Assembly: GCA_019059635.1 (NCBI GenBank)
Contig: JAGVRJ010000012.1
Location: 1,054,001-1,118,000 of the forward strand
DNA length: 64,000 bases
Origin: Proales similis
Lineage: Eukaryota; Rotifera; Eurotatoria; Ploima; Proalidae
Direction of reading: 5' to 3'
Part shown: piece after piece, positions 12,633 to 24,031 of the stretch
How the letters are laid out: each line of letters begins with the position of its first letter
Position numbering within the stretch: position 1 is the stretch's first letter
Notes under the pieces: model-generated
The model's database searches: none
The model's input: only the letters and a program-made list of their open reading frames with translations
Told to the model about the DNA's origin: nothing
Translations under genes and position numbers: made by a program

Positions 12633-15600
12633 ATGGATCGCTTAAGAAGAGTTTTCAAAGCGTTTAAATCTCTGGCCAACATGAGCGTATCTGAAGTAGA
12701 CTCTTACTTGAAGTCGGACGAAAAGAGCAAATTCAGGACAATAAAAATATTCGTCGCCTCGGCCAACAGAGAAGGTATTTAGCTCGACTGGCCTTAATTT
12801 CTTGCATTCTAACTCGCTGCTCTGCTCTTGGCCAACAGAGTTCCGCTACGAATCTGAATGCATTCTGCAAGAGACGCAGCGCGAGCTGCAGCAGTATTTC
12901 ATGCAGTTCGGCTACGACCTGCTCTTTGTTGATGTCAACTTGAACGCGCACTTTGAGGCGGCCTTCGATCCGCGCTTGTTTCAATTCTTGTTGAACGAGA
13001 TCGACGAGTGTGCCCGCTTGTCACAGGGATGCTTTTTTCTGGTAACTAAAAACTCTCGCACTCTCTTGTCCGCAATCAAGCGATTATGCTGCTGTTGGGC
13101 ACATCGACAGGCTCTGCTAGGCGACAAGTACGGCCCAGTCCCGCTTCCGATTCAGCTCACAAAAAGCGACATCGACGCCATAAGAGCCAGCTCGTCCTCC
13201 TCTGGTTTGTATAACTCTTCTCTTGTCCTATCTACTTGTACAAATTCAGGCGAACACGTTCAAATGCGCAGACTTTCAACTCGTGCAGAACTGGTACACG
13301 CAGTCCGATCCGAGTAGCAGCAGCATTTTCAAATTGAAACCGTTCGACGAGGAGATGAGAAATCTTTACAAGTGAGCGATTTAGCTTCTGTTCGAGCAAA
13401 CGAGCTTGGAATGAATTTGAATTTGGCGAAGTGCAAAGAACAGCGTCAACTACAGCCACGAACTTGACGCTTTGCAAGACCTCAATTTAAACCTGAGGCG
13501 AATAATCGAAAACGCGTTGAGCCCATCGCAAGACGACGAAAACTGCAGCGAGAACAAAACAAGATCGGATGAGACGCTGAAATCTGCGATGGAACAGATG
13601 CTCGAGCGCGCATGCAAGCACTCAAGTGACGACTGTATACTTATCAGGCGGAAGATAAGCGGCATCGATTTGAGCAAAAGCAACGCGGCCAAATACGTCA
13701 ACTTGCTGAATGGACGCTTGGACAATCAGCTCGACGAGCGTAACGTGCGTCTCGTTAACAAGGCGAGCGGTCTGTTCAAGTGCCAGCACAATTTTGAGAT
13801 AAACTGGAACACGAAGGCAAACGACATCGTGCAAATGACACTCAAAGAAAGTCAAATGGAAAATCTGCACAATCTGAACTCGTACGATCGCTACGACGCT
13901 CAATTCAAGGAGTACATTCAAAATTTCAACGCCGTGCTCGTCTCCAGCATAAAGCGGATGATCGAAGCTCGAATACAGAGAGAGCTCGGCTCAATGACCA
14001 AGTTGCCCGAGATCGTCATTTGTCAAGAGGCCGGCCGCCACATGAGCAAATACAAGCAGATCGCCTCTCGAGCATTCATTGAATCGAGCGAATTTAACGA
14101 GCGAGCCAGGAAAATTGTGAACATTTCAAAACGGGTGAAGCATCATCCCATGTTTGTGTACGGTTCTAGTTCGAGCGGCAAAACAGTGACAATGATCACA
14201 TTGGCCAATTGTCTGCTCAAAGCGATCGACTCGAAAAAGTCGCTTTTGATTCCACGCTTCGTCGACTTGACCACCAAATGCTCGACGCTCGACGGCCTAA
14301 TCTGTTCAATTTGTGAAGAACTCAGCCTTCATCTCGGCCTCAATCCAGTCACCGAGATAAAGAGCCGAGAACTGACCTCGTTGATCGACTTCTTTTACTC
14401 AATTTGCCAGAAAGCGTCTGGCGAGAGGCCGGTGCTGATTCTTATCGATGGCCTTCAGGACATGAGCCTTGAGCGCTCGATGGTGTCCAAAATGACGCCG
14501 GAGAACAATCAAATTCTGTGGCTGTTTCAAGAGCTGCTGCCGCCCGGAGTGCATGTGATTGCCACCATACGTCGGTCAAGTCAGCCGGGCAGTGCGCCCT
14601 CTTCTTCATCGGCTAGTCAGAGCGGCGAGCCGGACGAAACAGGCGGACAGGCCTCTGATCCTCCGCTCAATCAGCTCCAGTCGCTGTTTCTCAACCTTTA
14701 CAATGATCGCATGATCAATCAAGTAGAGAACTATGTGTTCGAAGTGCCCATAAAATTGAGCAAATCTATGCAGAATGAGTTGATTTCTTACATACGTGCT
14801 GGTCTACACAAAGCGGACTGCAAGCTCACAGACGAGCAAATTCACTCGTTGGTCCGCTGGCTTCTGCATGGCGAACCATCAAGCAAATCGTCGAATATTG
14901 CCAAGAAAAGGTCCGAAGACATGTACGAATCGCTTCAGCTTTTGCAGCTTTTGGTTGGCGAGGCCAAATTCTGTTTGTCGCTCAACTTGAGTCTTGACAA
15001 GCTGCTCGCTCCTGACTCGCATCCCTGCACTCTAGACGCCTTCATTCAGCACAAAATCGGTAATTTTCTTGTTCTCTCTCTCTTCCTTCGCTATCTCTCT
15101 CTCTCTCTCTTTCACATGTGATCGACGTTTGTGTAAATTTCAGACCAACTGAAGCAGAGACTAGACGCTTCGATTGTAACACTTGTGTTCAACTACATCA
15201 CAGCATCGCACAACGGCCTGACCGAAATGGAGCTCATCGACCTTCTCTCTTCAAGCAATCAGTTTTTCACCGACTACTATGAGAACAGCGAGCTGCCCAA
15301 CTTGCTTCGGTTTCCGTTCACCATCTGGCTGCTGATCAAGTCACATCTGGGCGAGCTTCTCACCGAACGCTACATGGACCAAAAAGTCACCATCGCCTGG
15401 TCCAGTGACTACATAAAGCGCAACATGAAGCTGCGCTTCTTCAACAAAGTCGAGCAAATACGTGCCTGCCACAAAGAAATGGCCAACTACTTTCTGGAGG
15501 CGTTTGTGACCAACAAGCCGCTCATTGACCTTGAGCACAACATCCAGATCAGGTACTCGCCTCTCTCTCTCTCTCGCTCATCCTCGTCTTGTGCGTAAAG

Positions 15601-18600
15601 CCTGCTCGCTTGAAGGGATTCGGACGCCAAACGCTTTGTAAGCCAACAGCCGCTAATTTATTCAAAGTATTTGTACAATTATCGCCGCCTTGGCGAGCTC
15701 TGGTACCATCTAATGAACTCGGGTAAGTGACTCTTCACATGGTGGCTAATTGATCACGGCGACTAGGATTCGTGTTGTTGCACAGGCGACATTCAGCGAC
15801 TCAAGGAGCACGCGTTTTTCAACTTTGAGTATTTACTGGCCAAGACCCACGGCATGTGCATTCAAGGCCTGCTGAACGATCTAGATTCAGTTCTAAGACG
15901 CATACTCGACTCGGACATTCTGCTCATGCACTCGTTAGTTCGCAAGGTGGCCAACAACCTTCTCAAAGACCCGCTTCAGCTCAGCTCGGAGATAATCGCT
16001 CGCCTCAAGTCGCTGCAAGGTAGGCCTCTCAACGCTCGAATCGTTTTGATCGAGTTTCAACTTCAAACCGGCTGCAGACAGCTACGGAGAACATGTCAAG
16101 TCGCTTATAGCGCAAGCGACCGACTGGTGCGAGTCGCATCAGGCGCCCATGCTCATCCCGATTTCCACTTGGCTCGATTCGCCCGAGGGTCTGCTCGTGA
16201 CCAAAATCGAGCATCCGGACGAGATTAGGAAGGTGGCGGTCACCTCCTACAACCAGCACGTGTTCTTCTCCACGACCAAGCATGAGATTTGCATGTACCA
16301 CATTCCGTCGAAGAAGCTCGTGAGGAAGTTTCTGGGACACACGGCGGCCATAAACAGCCTGCACATAACAAGCAGTAATCGGATGCTGATCAGCTGCTCG
16401 TCGGACAAGCTGGTCAGAGTCTGGAATCTCAACAACGGTGCCATTCAGAGCACAATAAAGTAAATAACTAATTCTGTTCTCTCTTGAGTCGCTCAGTTCA
16501 CGTTCGTTTTGCTCTAAATCAATCCACTCGGTCCAATCAAGAGTGAACAAGAGTGCCATATTGTGTTCAGTGCTGAGCCACTCGGACGAGTTTGTGGTCA
16601 CTGGCACCGAGGACAGACTGATCAATGTAATCAACATCAGCTCGGGCGATTTGGTCCATTCGATTGAGAAGCATTTCGACTCGATCACGGCGCTGGCGAT
16701 CAACTCGGACGATTCGATTCTAGTCTCCGGTAGGATTTGAGATTCATTCGTTCACTTGATGGCTTCTGAACTTCCTTAACGCTACAGCTTCGTCTGATCA
16801 GTCAGTCAAGCGCTGGTCGTTTGAAGACATGCAGCTCATCGACACAATATCGACCGTGTACAGTCCGATAACGAGCCTGACCATCACACACGACAACACG
16901 TTCGTGATTCTTGGCTGCGAGAATCGAACTGTGCAGGTCAAGTCGCTGCTGACCGGCTCAGACGTGCACGATCTACACGGCCACAGCGCCCCAGTGAACT
17001 GTCTGGCGGTGTCGCCCGACTCCGAACGCGTCTACGTCGGATGCTCCAATTCGAAGCTTTACTTGTACGACTTGAAGTCCAGAGAGCTGATTGCGATTCT
17101 CATCGAACAAGACGGCGCCATAAACGACTTGTGCATGTCAAACGACTCCAGTTTTCTCTTCTCCTCGTCTGGAGTAAGTCCGTTTGGCTGAAGCTCGCGT
17201 TCATCGTTCAAACTCGCTTTGATCTAGAAATCGCTGTTTGTGATGAACATGAAAAAGAAACGCTTTGGCAGCAACGTGAGCCATGGCACCGCTCCGGCAG
17301 AGTCGAAGCCAATCAAAGCGATCTGCATGTCAAAAGAGGGCGACGTTGCGCTCACAGGTAAAGAGCACTCGAGCCGCTGCAGTGTGTGAATGTCCGACGA
17401 TGTTGATTTGAAAAGGCGACGAGTCTGGATCGGTAAACTTGTGGAATCTGGAAGAGGGCCAAATGGTCGAGACACTGATCGAGCCGCCGCCCGAAACAAC
17501 AATCGGCGTTTGCAAACTGGCCCTGTCCAACCACAGTCTGTTCACCGTGATCGCGTTCGCCGACCATTCGGTGAACGTGCTCGACAATGAGCTGTGTGAC
17601 ATTGCGTCCGAGTTTTATGAACACCATTCTGAAGTGAAGCACATCTTCATACTGGACGACAACAAGCGAATCCTCACCTCGGACGGCCTGAATCTGTGCA
17701 AAGTCTGGGAGGCGCACACCGGCATCTTACTCGAGTCGATCACGGTCGCCTGTAACTTGCTCGATTTGTCGCCCAACTCAAAGTATGTGGTCTCAGGCCC
17801 TGGTGAGAATGTGTAAGTTTTCCTAGCTCGTTGTCCTCAAGCAAAATGTGAAATTGAGAAATTTCAAAAGCGCCAAGATCTGGAGCCTGAGCGACGCCAA
17901 AGTCATCAGGGCCATCGATCATCCGGAGAAGATCACGGCCGTTACATTCACACACGACTCTGAGTATGTGATCACTGGAGGCCAGGACAACAGCTGCAAG
18001 ATCTGGGAGAGCGCCACGGGCAAGCTCGTTCAAGTAAGCCACTGGCCAAGGCGATCTGTTGGAAGATTATTGATTTTAAAACTGAATTCAATCACAGGTG
18101 CTGATCGAACACGAGGGCGCCATAACAAGCATCGCCGTGCCCAAGTCAAACAGCCTGGTTCTGAGCGCCGCTCGCGATAACGCGGTCATTGTGTGGAGCT
18201 TCAAGGACGGCTCAGTGACGCACAAGCTTCTCGGCCACCAAGACGTGCCCATAAAAGTGACTGTGACCAATGACAGCAGTCTGGCTATTTCTGGTAGGCT
18301 GCTTCAAACAAACATCGACTTGCCCGACCGAATCGTTAAAGAGAAGCCATTCAGCGTCCAAAGATGGAATGATCAATGTCTGGTCGTGCAGACGTGGATT
18401 CTTGCTCTCGAGCTTGAACCTCAATGCGGCCATAGTCGAAGTGCTGGTCTCGTTCGACGGCAAGAGAATCGCTGTTCAGTTCGAAGATAGCAAGTCGATC
18501 GCCGTTCTGGCTTTAAGCAACCGCTGGTACAAGGAGGACTTTAGATCGATGAGTGAGGCCAGTCTCAAGCCTTATGACGGTAAGACCGTGTTGCGTAACT

Positions 18601-19070
18601 TGCCGGTTCTATGAGTTTCTTATGATTTCTTTTGTTTACGTTTCAACTTTTATTTGCGCTTGGTTTGAATGCAAAGAAATATTGGCGAGCGAGCCTCTCA
18701 CTGTAGTGCTGCCAATAAAGCCCAAACCGCTGATGTATCCCACAATAACAAAGAGCATTTCGAAGGTGTTCGCAAGCAGCTCGCTGCCGCAAGCAAACGT
18801 AGACAAAAATCGAAACTCTTCAGACGTGACAACCAGCAATCTCTTGGTAAGCGACTCCTCCTTCTCCTCCAACGCTGGCTTCTCTCTTACTCATTCTCTT
18901 CGTCTGGTCAGAACGAAGTGACTAGCACATCGCATGCCGGCTCATCTCGCGGCTTTGTCAGTCAAAAGGCCAAAAAGAAAGCGAAAAAAAACACCGAGTT
19001 CAGCTCGACGGTGAGCATAAACAACATACAAGAGAAAAAGAAAAAGACCAAAGTCTGCTGCATATTGTGA
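12633..19070 (+). CDS. NWD1: NACHT and WD40 repeat protein (NWD1-like) with C-terminal CAAX box
   Basis: A STAND-class ATPase scaffold of 1766 residues built from 18 exons: 12633-12774, 12839-13041, 13111-13204, 13272-13371, 13444-15059, 15144-15552, 15616-15722, 15786-16019, 16078-16459, 16542-16729, 16788-17173, 17228-17357, 17416-17812, 17871-18033, 18098-18293, 18355-18579, 18677-18846, 18912-19070. The N-terminus has the DUF4062-like fold of NWD proteins (IKIFVASANREEFRYES, then LLGDKYGPVPLP). The NACHT ATPase has a Walker A loop, GSSSSGKT, near residue 420 and a Walker B, VLILIDG, near residue 510. A winged-helix region contains LLRFPFTIWLLIKSHLGELL. WD40 repeats run from about residue 1006 to 1657 (for example LVRVWNLNNG, DNAVIVWSFKDG). 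The basic tail ends KKKKTKVCCIL, a CAAX motif identical to that of RalA, suggesting geranylgeranylation and membrane attachment. The sum of exons is an exact multiple of three. Confidence 0.92.
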
Positions 19071-19789
19071 CCGTTCAGCAGCTGTCACGGCTCAACCGCA
19101 TGATTCACCAACGGCGCCCTTTCAGTCTGTTGGTCTCTCGCCAATTTTCCTCCCTCTCTCACTGCCTGATGGTCTGCTTGCCTGTCTGCCTCTGTCTCTC
19201 TCTCTCAGTTTGATTTTCAGTTTTGTTCATCATTTGTGCGCTAAATACTTTTGTTTTGTGAAATAATTAACCGCGCTTCACCTGTTCCAGTCTATTCTCA
19301 ATCGTCTGCTTTGCATGCTTCTTTCACTTATTTTTCGCTTCACTTGATTTTTAGTTTATTTTGTAAACAAAAAAGCTCAATTCAACAAGACCAACAAAAT
19401 AATGAAAAAGAGAGCAGAAATCACGGGTGTTTTGCTTTTGTGTCCTTATGCGTTACTTCTTCTCCGTTTTTTATTTTTCATTGATTAATTTAAATCTAAA
19501 TAAATCTGAAAAAAAAAGAGAACAGTCTTGATCTACAATTTGGAGGAGGAAGAGAAAAAATGACTCATTGCCTATTCTTGATTTGGCTCTGAAGGCTCGA
19601 CAGACGAGCGAAACCGATGCTAGACAACGAGCCCGTTCGATTTGGTAAATTGGTATGGAAAGCAAAAGTGTTCGAAAAGTAGAAAAGAACAATCAAACGT
19701 GACCTAGGAGGCAGATAGGAGGAGGCAGATAGCCAGAGGAACACGGAATGGCGACGAACAAAAGCAGAAAGACGAAAAAGATGCTTTGA
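19071..19789. other. Convergent 3' UTRs of NWD1-like and HSDL1 genes
   Basis: No gene. AATAAA on the plus strand at 19499-19504 could end the NACHT-WD40 transcript. TTTATT at 19470-19475 (AATAAA on the minus strand) could end HSDL1. If both are used, the two transcripts overlap tail to tail by some tens of bases. Confidence 0.45.
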
Positions 19790-21081
19790 TTAGACCAGTT
19801 GGCTCAAATTGGCCTCAAGTCTGTTTTGCTGTGTGAGCGAGGGCGATGAGTCTCGCTTGGATGACTCGTAGGCCAGCTTCAGCATGCGTCCATGAACCAA
19901 GTCTCGGGCCAGTTTGGGCACGAAAATTTCGATCAGCGAATACTGTGTCGGGCGGTTAGCCAATCGATTCGGCAATCAGAGGCGTTTAGGGGCACTCACT
20001 TTCAGAAAGGTGAGCAAATCCGAATACTTGAACGTGGAGTAGCCGATTGTTCTGATCGCATCTTCGGCCAGTCGCAGACCATTGGGACGATGTTGCTTCA
20101 GCACTTGTAGCTGCTCGTCAAGCTCGTAAGCGTTCACCAGCTGGAAGCAGATGTTTGTGTGCGCATACTCGTAGCTCAGCGACTCGATAAACTTCTCGAC
20201 AAACAAGCTGCTGCCTGCGTCCAGTGAGTTGAACGGCGACGGCAGAAACGAATTGGCCGCTCCGAGGCAAATCACCGCTCCTTTGTTTCTATTCAATTCT
20301 TCAAGACACGAGTCGAGCGAGCTCCTGTTAGTACGTGCTTACCGATGCACCATTGCGGGCAACACAATTCGGGTCAAATTCAAGGTCGAATGCAGATTCG
20401 AATGCAGCGCGCTGTTTAAATTTTGAATCGACTCGACATGAAATCTGCTGGCCGGATTCAGCTTGGCAGCAGCGTTCACTAAACCAGTAGCCGTGATTAG
20501 CCGGAGCGAATGAAACTGGGTTGCAGATCGATTACCGAGTATGCCCACGTTCTTGCCAATAATTATCTTTTCCACAATCTCGTACGACTCCATTCTGCTC
20601 GGATCGAGAACGATTTTGACCACGTCGATTTTGTATTTGGACGCTTGATTGAACAACCATTAACTGAGCTGCTGATTGTACAGGTCATTGGCACATGTCT
20701 TACCGAACTTTTCTGCAATCCGATCGAGCAGTATTTGACTTTTGTCGATGAGAATCAAGCTGATCTCTCGTTTGGCCAGCTCGTTTGCATAGCCAAGGCC
20801 GATTTCGCTCGTCACGCCTTTTAGCAAGTCAAAGACAGCGGGCAGAGAAGAGTGGAACGAAACTGACCTGTGACGATGGCCCAGTTGCCCAGCGACTTGA
20901 GCCAGAGCTCGTTCGAATAGACTTTTGGAAGCAGGTAATTGCGGCCCAGCGTGTAGATGGCGATGCCGGTTCGCACCAGAAACTTGCCAGCGTAGATTAG
21001 ACCGAGCAGCGCCAGTGTGTCGTAAGTGTCCTTCAAGTCTTTGGCCGCTTGGTTCATGAACAGATCGAACGAGTCGGCCAT
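19790..21081 (-). CDS. HSDL1: Inactive hydroxysteroid dehydrogenase-like protein 1
   Basis: Short-chain dehydrogenase family, 337 residues (human HSDL1 is 330). Exons in order: 21081-20868, 20817-20704, 20643-20536, 20478-20343, 20288-20000, 19942-19790. The N-terminus (MADSFDLFMNQ, then TLALLGLIYAGKFLV) resembles HSDL1 more than HSD17B12. The reading ELAKREISLILI, VGILVNAA, RIVLPAMVHRNKGAVICL and SLSYEYA follows the family. Catalytic features are lost. The cofactor motif TGxxxGxG reads TGVTSEIG, NNVG reads NAAA, and alignment to the YxxxK motif gives DAGSS, so both Tyr and Lys are missing. The active-site Ser is replaced as well. It is therefore a pseudoenzyme by sequence; HSDL1 of vertebrates is mitochondrial and already inactive (Tyr to Phe). 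The role here is unknown. It lies 173 bp after TRIAP1 on the same strand. Confidence 0.85.
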
Positions 21082-21254
21082 TCTGAAATGAAATTAGAAA
21101 TCAAGTTTGAATTTGAAAATCTCATCGACGGTTTCAGTCTCAATTGAAAACCGTTCGTTCGAAATAGAGACAAGCAGTTAAAATTCGTTTAATAACTAGA
21201 AATTCAAGAAAGCAGTAGTAGAAAGTCGAAAAGTGAACTTGTTCAGAATGTGTC

Positions 21255-21555
21255 CTAGTTGGGCTTGTCGCCCTGCTTGGTCGTCTTGCCCGATTTTACG
21301 TACTCGGACGGCAAGTCCCACAGCTCGATCTTGAGCTCACTCACGGCCTCTTTGACGCACTTTTGATAGACGCGGAACAAGCCTTCGCAGTCGTCCTCGT
21401 AGTTGCCTTTTAATTTTCAATTCGATAAACAAACCAAAGAGACAAGTTGGCTGCGGCACCAGTGAACCTTTTAGATACTTGTCAGAGAACCAGGCGTTGA
21501 AGCAAGCATCGTATTGTTCCTTGGCCTCTTGGCATTTCTTGCTTATGCTGTTCAT
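21255..21555 (-). CDS. TRIAP1: TP53-regulated inhibitor of apoptosis 1 homologue (Mdm35 family)
   Basis: Small intermembrane-space chaperone that, in known relatives, binds PRELI-like lipid transfer proteins and helps move phosphatidic acid between mitochondrial membranes. Two exons, 21555-21468 and 21406-21255, give 79 residues (human 76). Twin CX9C motifs are intact: CQEAKEQYDAC and CEGLFRVYQKC. The hallmark YDACFNAWFSDKYLKG follows the first pair. The ATG begins directly at MNSISKKC, as in the vertebrate protein. The gene sits between PTAR1 (100 bp upstream) and HSDL1 (173 bp downstream), all on the minus strand. Confidence 0.95.
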
Positions 21556-21655
21556 ACTTTTCAGAGAAATTCAGTTTCAAATGGCGCTCGGGCATTTGGG
21601 GCAAATCGATCAAGACTTGCGACAGACTGGCAACAATTTGGCTTTTTTCGTTCAT

Positions 21656-22741
21656 CTATTTTAATTTTAAAAACTGTTCATAGCGGCACAGATTTGCCAG
21701 AGCTTGGCTGCTCGCTTCGTTCAATGCTTGAGTGTCTCGCAGGCATTTTAAGAGACGAGCAGCTCTGGAGGTGAGAAACTCGCAGTGGTCACTGTCGGCT
21801 GGATCCAGGACGGCCGCACGCTTAAATGCTCGTTGCAGGTTCGTATTAAACTCGGTGTCCAATCTCTGCTTTACTGAGCTCTCTACAGAGCAGAGGCCGC
21901 ATTCAGAGCTCAAAAGTGCCAGCAGGGAACGGTGATAAACCCAGACGGTTGAGAAATGTCCGTATCGAATGAGAAGATCGTCGGCCAGAACTAGCTCGTC
22001 GACCAACAGCTCGTGCAGAGCGCTAGATTTCTCTGGCTCGCATCGGGCCAGTGTTCGAATGAGCGCCAGTCGCGAGTGAAGAACTGAGTAGTCGCTCGGA
22101 TTGAGGTAGGCCAGGCGGCTTTGATCAGCTATGAATTGCCTTAAATGGTCGGCAATGCGTCTCTGCTGAGACCAGTGCTCCCAGAGCCAGATCAAATAGG
22201 TCCAGCAGTAGTAGTTGGCTTTCACTCGAGGCGCAATCTTGAATAGAGTCATTTGGCATTCGCGATTTAAAAACTCAAAATCTTTGCGCTCATTGGCCAT
22301 CTGGCGAATCATCCAGCGACGATGAATGAAAGCCTGCTCGCATTTGACGTGTTTGCTCAGCACAAGCCGATTGAACTCGAATTCCTGTTGAATGCCAGTC
22401 GCAGAGCTCAATGCTTGCACAAATGCACGCTTTCTCACCGACCAGGCGGTCATGAGATTCGGATTGAACAGGAGCAGACAGAGCGAGAGGCGACTTTTCT
22501 CCTGCTGGTCTGAGCTGGTGTCCAGAAAACGCGAGCGCCATTGCAAATAGCTCCATTTGAACAGGCGCTTGTTGAGGAGCAAGTACTGGCCTTGGACAAG
22601 CTCATAGACGGGCGAGTCGATTGGCTGGATGTCGAACTCTTCGATTGGCTCTGTCTGTTCGGCGGCTGGAAGAGTGCGCAAGAGACGCTGCTCCAAGAGG
22701 CTGACGATTTGATCGAGAGCAGCCGACGACCGCTCGTCCAT
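21656..22741 (-). CDS. PTAR1: Protein prenyltransferase alpha subunit repeat-containing protein 1
   Basis: Intronless gene for 361 residues (human PTAR1 about 400). PTAR1 pairs with the Rab geranylgeranyltransferase beta subunit to form GGTase-III, which modifies targets such as Ykt6 and FBXL2. Alpha-subunit repeats show as NPNLMTAWSVRKRAF, HVKCEQAFIHRRWMI, KANYYCWTYLIWL and DYSVLHSRLALI, each with the usual Trp-x-x-Arg pattern or a variant of it. The start is the ATG for MDERSSAAL; the frame is open eight codons further upstream but has no ATG there. A poly(A)-like ATTAAA overlaps the end of the coding sequence, and only 100 bp separate it from TRIAP1. Confidence 0.85.
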   Translation of the reverse strand: MDERSSAALDQIVSLLEQRLLRTLPAAEQTEPIEEFDIQPIDSPVYELVQGQYLLLNKRLFKWSYLQWRSRFLDTSSDQQEKSRLSLCLLLFNPNLMTAWSVRKRAFVQALSSATGIQQEFEFNRLVLSKHVKCEQAFIHRRWMIRQMANERKDFEFLNRECQMTLFKIAPRVKANYYCWTYLIWLWEHWSQQRRIADHLRQFIADQSRLAYLNPSDYSVLHSRLALIRTLARCEPEKSSALHELLVDELVLADDLLIRYGHFSTVWVYHRSLLALLSSECGLCSVESSVKQRLDTEFNTNLQRAFKRAAVLDPADSDHCEFLTSRAARLLKCLRDTQALNEASSQALANLCRYEQFLKLK

Positions 22742-22875
22742 GTTGAAATGGTCTTGATGAGGCAAATCGATTTAAAGAGAGAAAGAGAAAAGAGCAAGCG
22801 AGCTCGGCGGATTCTTCACTTCCGGAGACGAGAGACGACTTTAGACGTTGATTGGATCAATTGAATGCGTTTTGC

Positions 22876-22881
22876 TTTATT
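22876..22881 (-). promoter_or_regulatory. Poly(A) signal (AATAAA on minus strand) of EXOSC3
   Basis: TTTATT on the plus strand, 49 nt beyond the EXOSC3 stop codon. It argues that EXOSC3 makes its own 3' end before PTAR1. Confidence 0.55.
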
Positions 22882-22929
22882 CTCAATCCGTTGATTCAAT
22901 ATTCAACAAGACAATGTGTTGTGCAGAGT

Positions 22930-23747
22930 TTACTCAGTGCCGGCAGCTGCGAACTGCTTGAGTGTGCACTCGATGTACTCACTTGTTTGCTGCTCGTCGA
23001 CGTTTGTGTAATTGCTGATGATGTCAACCAGGAATATGGTTTGCTTGCAGGTGTTTGTCTTGAGCCAGACACGGCCGTTCATGCCAACGGCGATCTCGAA
23101 CGGCGGCACGGCCTTGCTCAGCTCTTTGAGAAATTGACTGGACGGAGAGAGGAGTCGCCGCGCCAGGAAAAGATTCACTTTGAACATGAAGCCTTCTTTG
23201 AGAACGCCGAGTCCGTTCGCTTTGCCGGTCGAGTCGATGCAGACCAGCTCGGGCTCCATGTCGCGCGAGCCGGTCAATATGCGAGCGTAGATCAGATCGC
23301 CGTGCTGTTAACCCCCCCAATCGTGTTTACTTGTAATTTTCGGCTCCAAAATTGTTCACTCACCTCAATATTGGGCTTGTTTCGCTTGGATGCGTTCTCG
23401 AACGCAAGCCACGAGAGTGAGGCGTACTCACTCGAGCCGATGTCAACCTTGATCGTCTCTGCTCCTTTGCCGACTACGATGCCGATCACGTACTCGTTTC
23501 GGTTGGCCACGTACTGAATCAAGAATTTCACAATTTGGCGTCAAATATCGACTGCCGTCTGCTGGCTCACCCTTTTCTGGAAGGAGTCGATCCAGTAGAA
23601 GTTGTCCTTTCGCTTGACCACGCCGCACTTGGCCGCGACTATCGCGTCTTCCTTCGCCTCTTTGCGCAGTCCCGGCCCGATCACGATCTCTTTGCCGCTG
23701 CTCGCTCTCACCTCGATCTCGTCGCCTGGCAATGCAATTGGCTGCAT
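22930..23747 (-). CDS. EXOSC3: Exosome complex component RRP40
   Basis: Cap subunit of the RNA exosome, carrying N-terminal, S1 and KH RNA-binding domains; acts in 3'-5' RNA processing in nucleus and cytoplasm. Three exons, 23747-23571, 23513-23364 and 23304-22930, all joined in phase 0, give 233 residues (human 275). Family signatures are VGPGLR-like IVIGPGLRKE, FYWIDSFQKRYVANRNEYVIGIV, ASLSWLAFENASKRNKP, GDLIYARIL, DMEPELVCIDS and the KH GMNGRVWLK. The second intron contains a C7 run close to its acceptor. The gene starts 284 bp from the divergent TSNAXIP1-like gene, so the two probably share a promoter region. Confidence 0.95.
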
Positions 23748-24031
23748 ACTTGTCTCTGTGTCTATTTCTTCTTGGCCTCACTTGTCTGCTTATTCTATGC
23801 CTCTTGTTTTCCTTTCACATTTATTGCAATATTTCAAAGCCACATTCTGCTCGAATCAGAAGAAAGAACTGCACGCCAGAGTCAGAAGCAAACAGAGCGC
23901 GATGTGCATCCAATTGTCTCAGGTCTCCGATATCCATAGTTACCAAGTTGACGTGAAATAATCTCCACCTCTGGTTAGGAGAAAAGGCTTTTTGGTCGAG
24001 TTGTTCGCGCTGCTGAAATCGAATCGCACAA

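Noticed and set aside
16029-16703. 224-residue antisense ORF within the NACHT-WD40 gene
   Set aside because: Spans exons and introns of the real gene on the other strand; Arg/Leu-rich shadow translation.
20325-20342. An apparent 18-nt intron in HSDL1 (minus strand GTAAGC...TACTAAC...AG)
   Set aside because: It keeps the frame and even has a branch-point consensus, but a 54-nt intron with the same donor and the acceptor at 20289-20290 gives VHR-NKGAVICL, which aligns to the family without extra residues.
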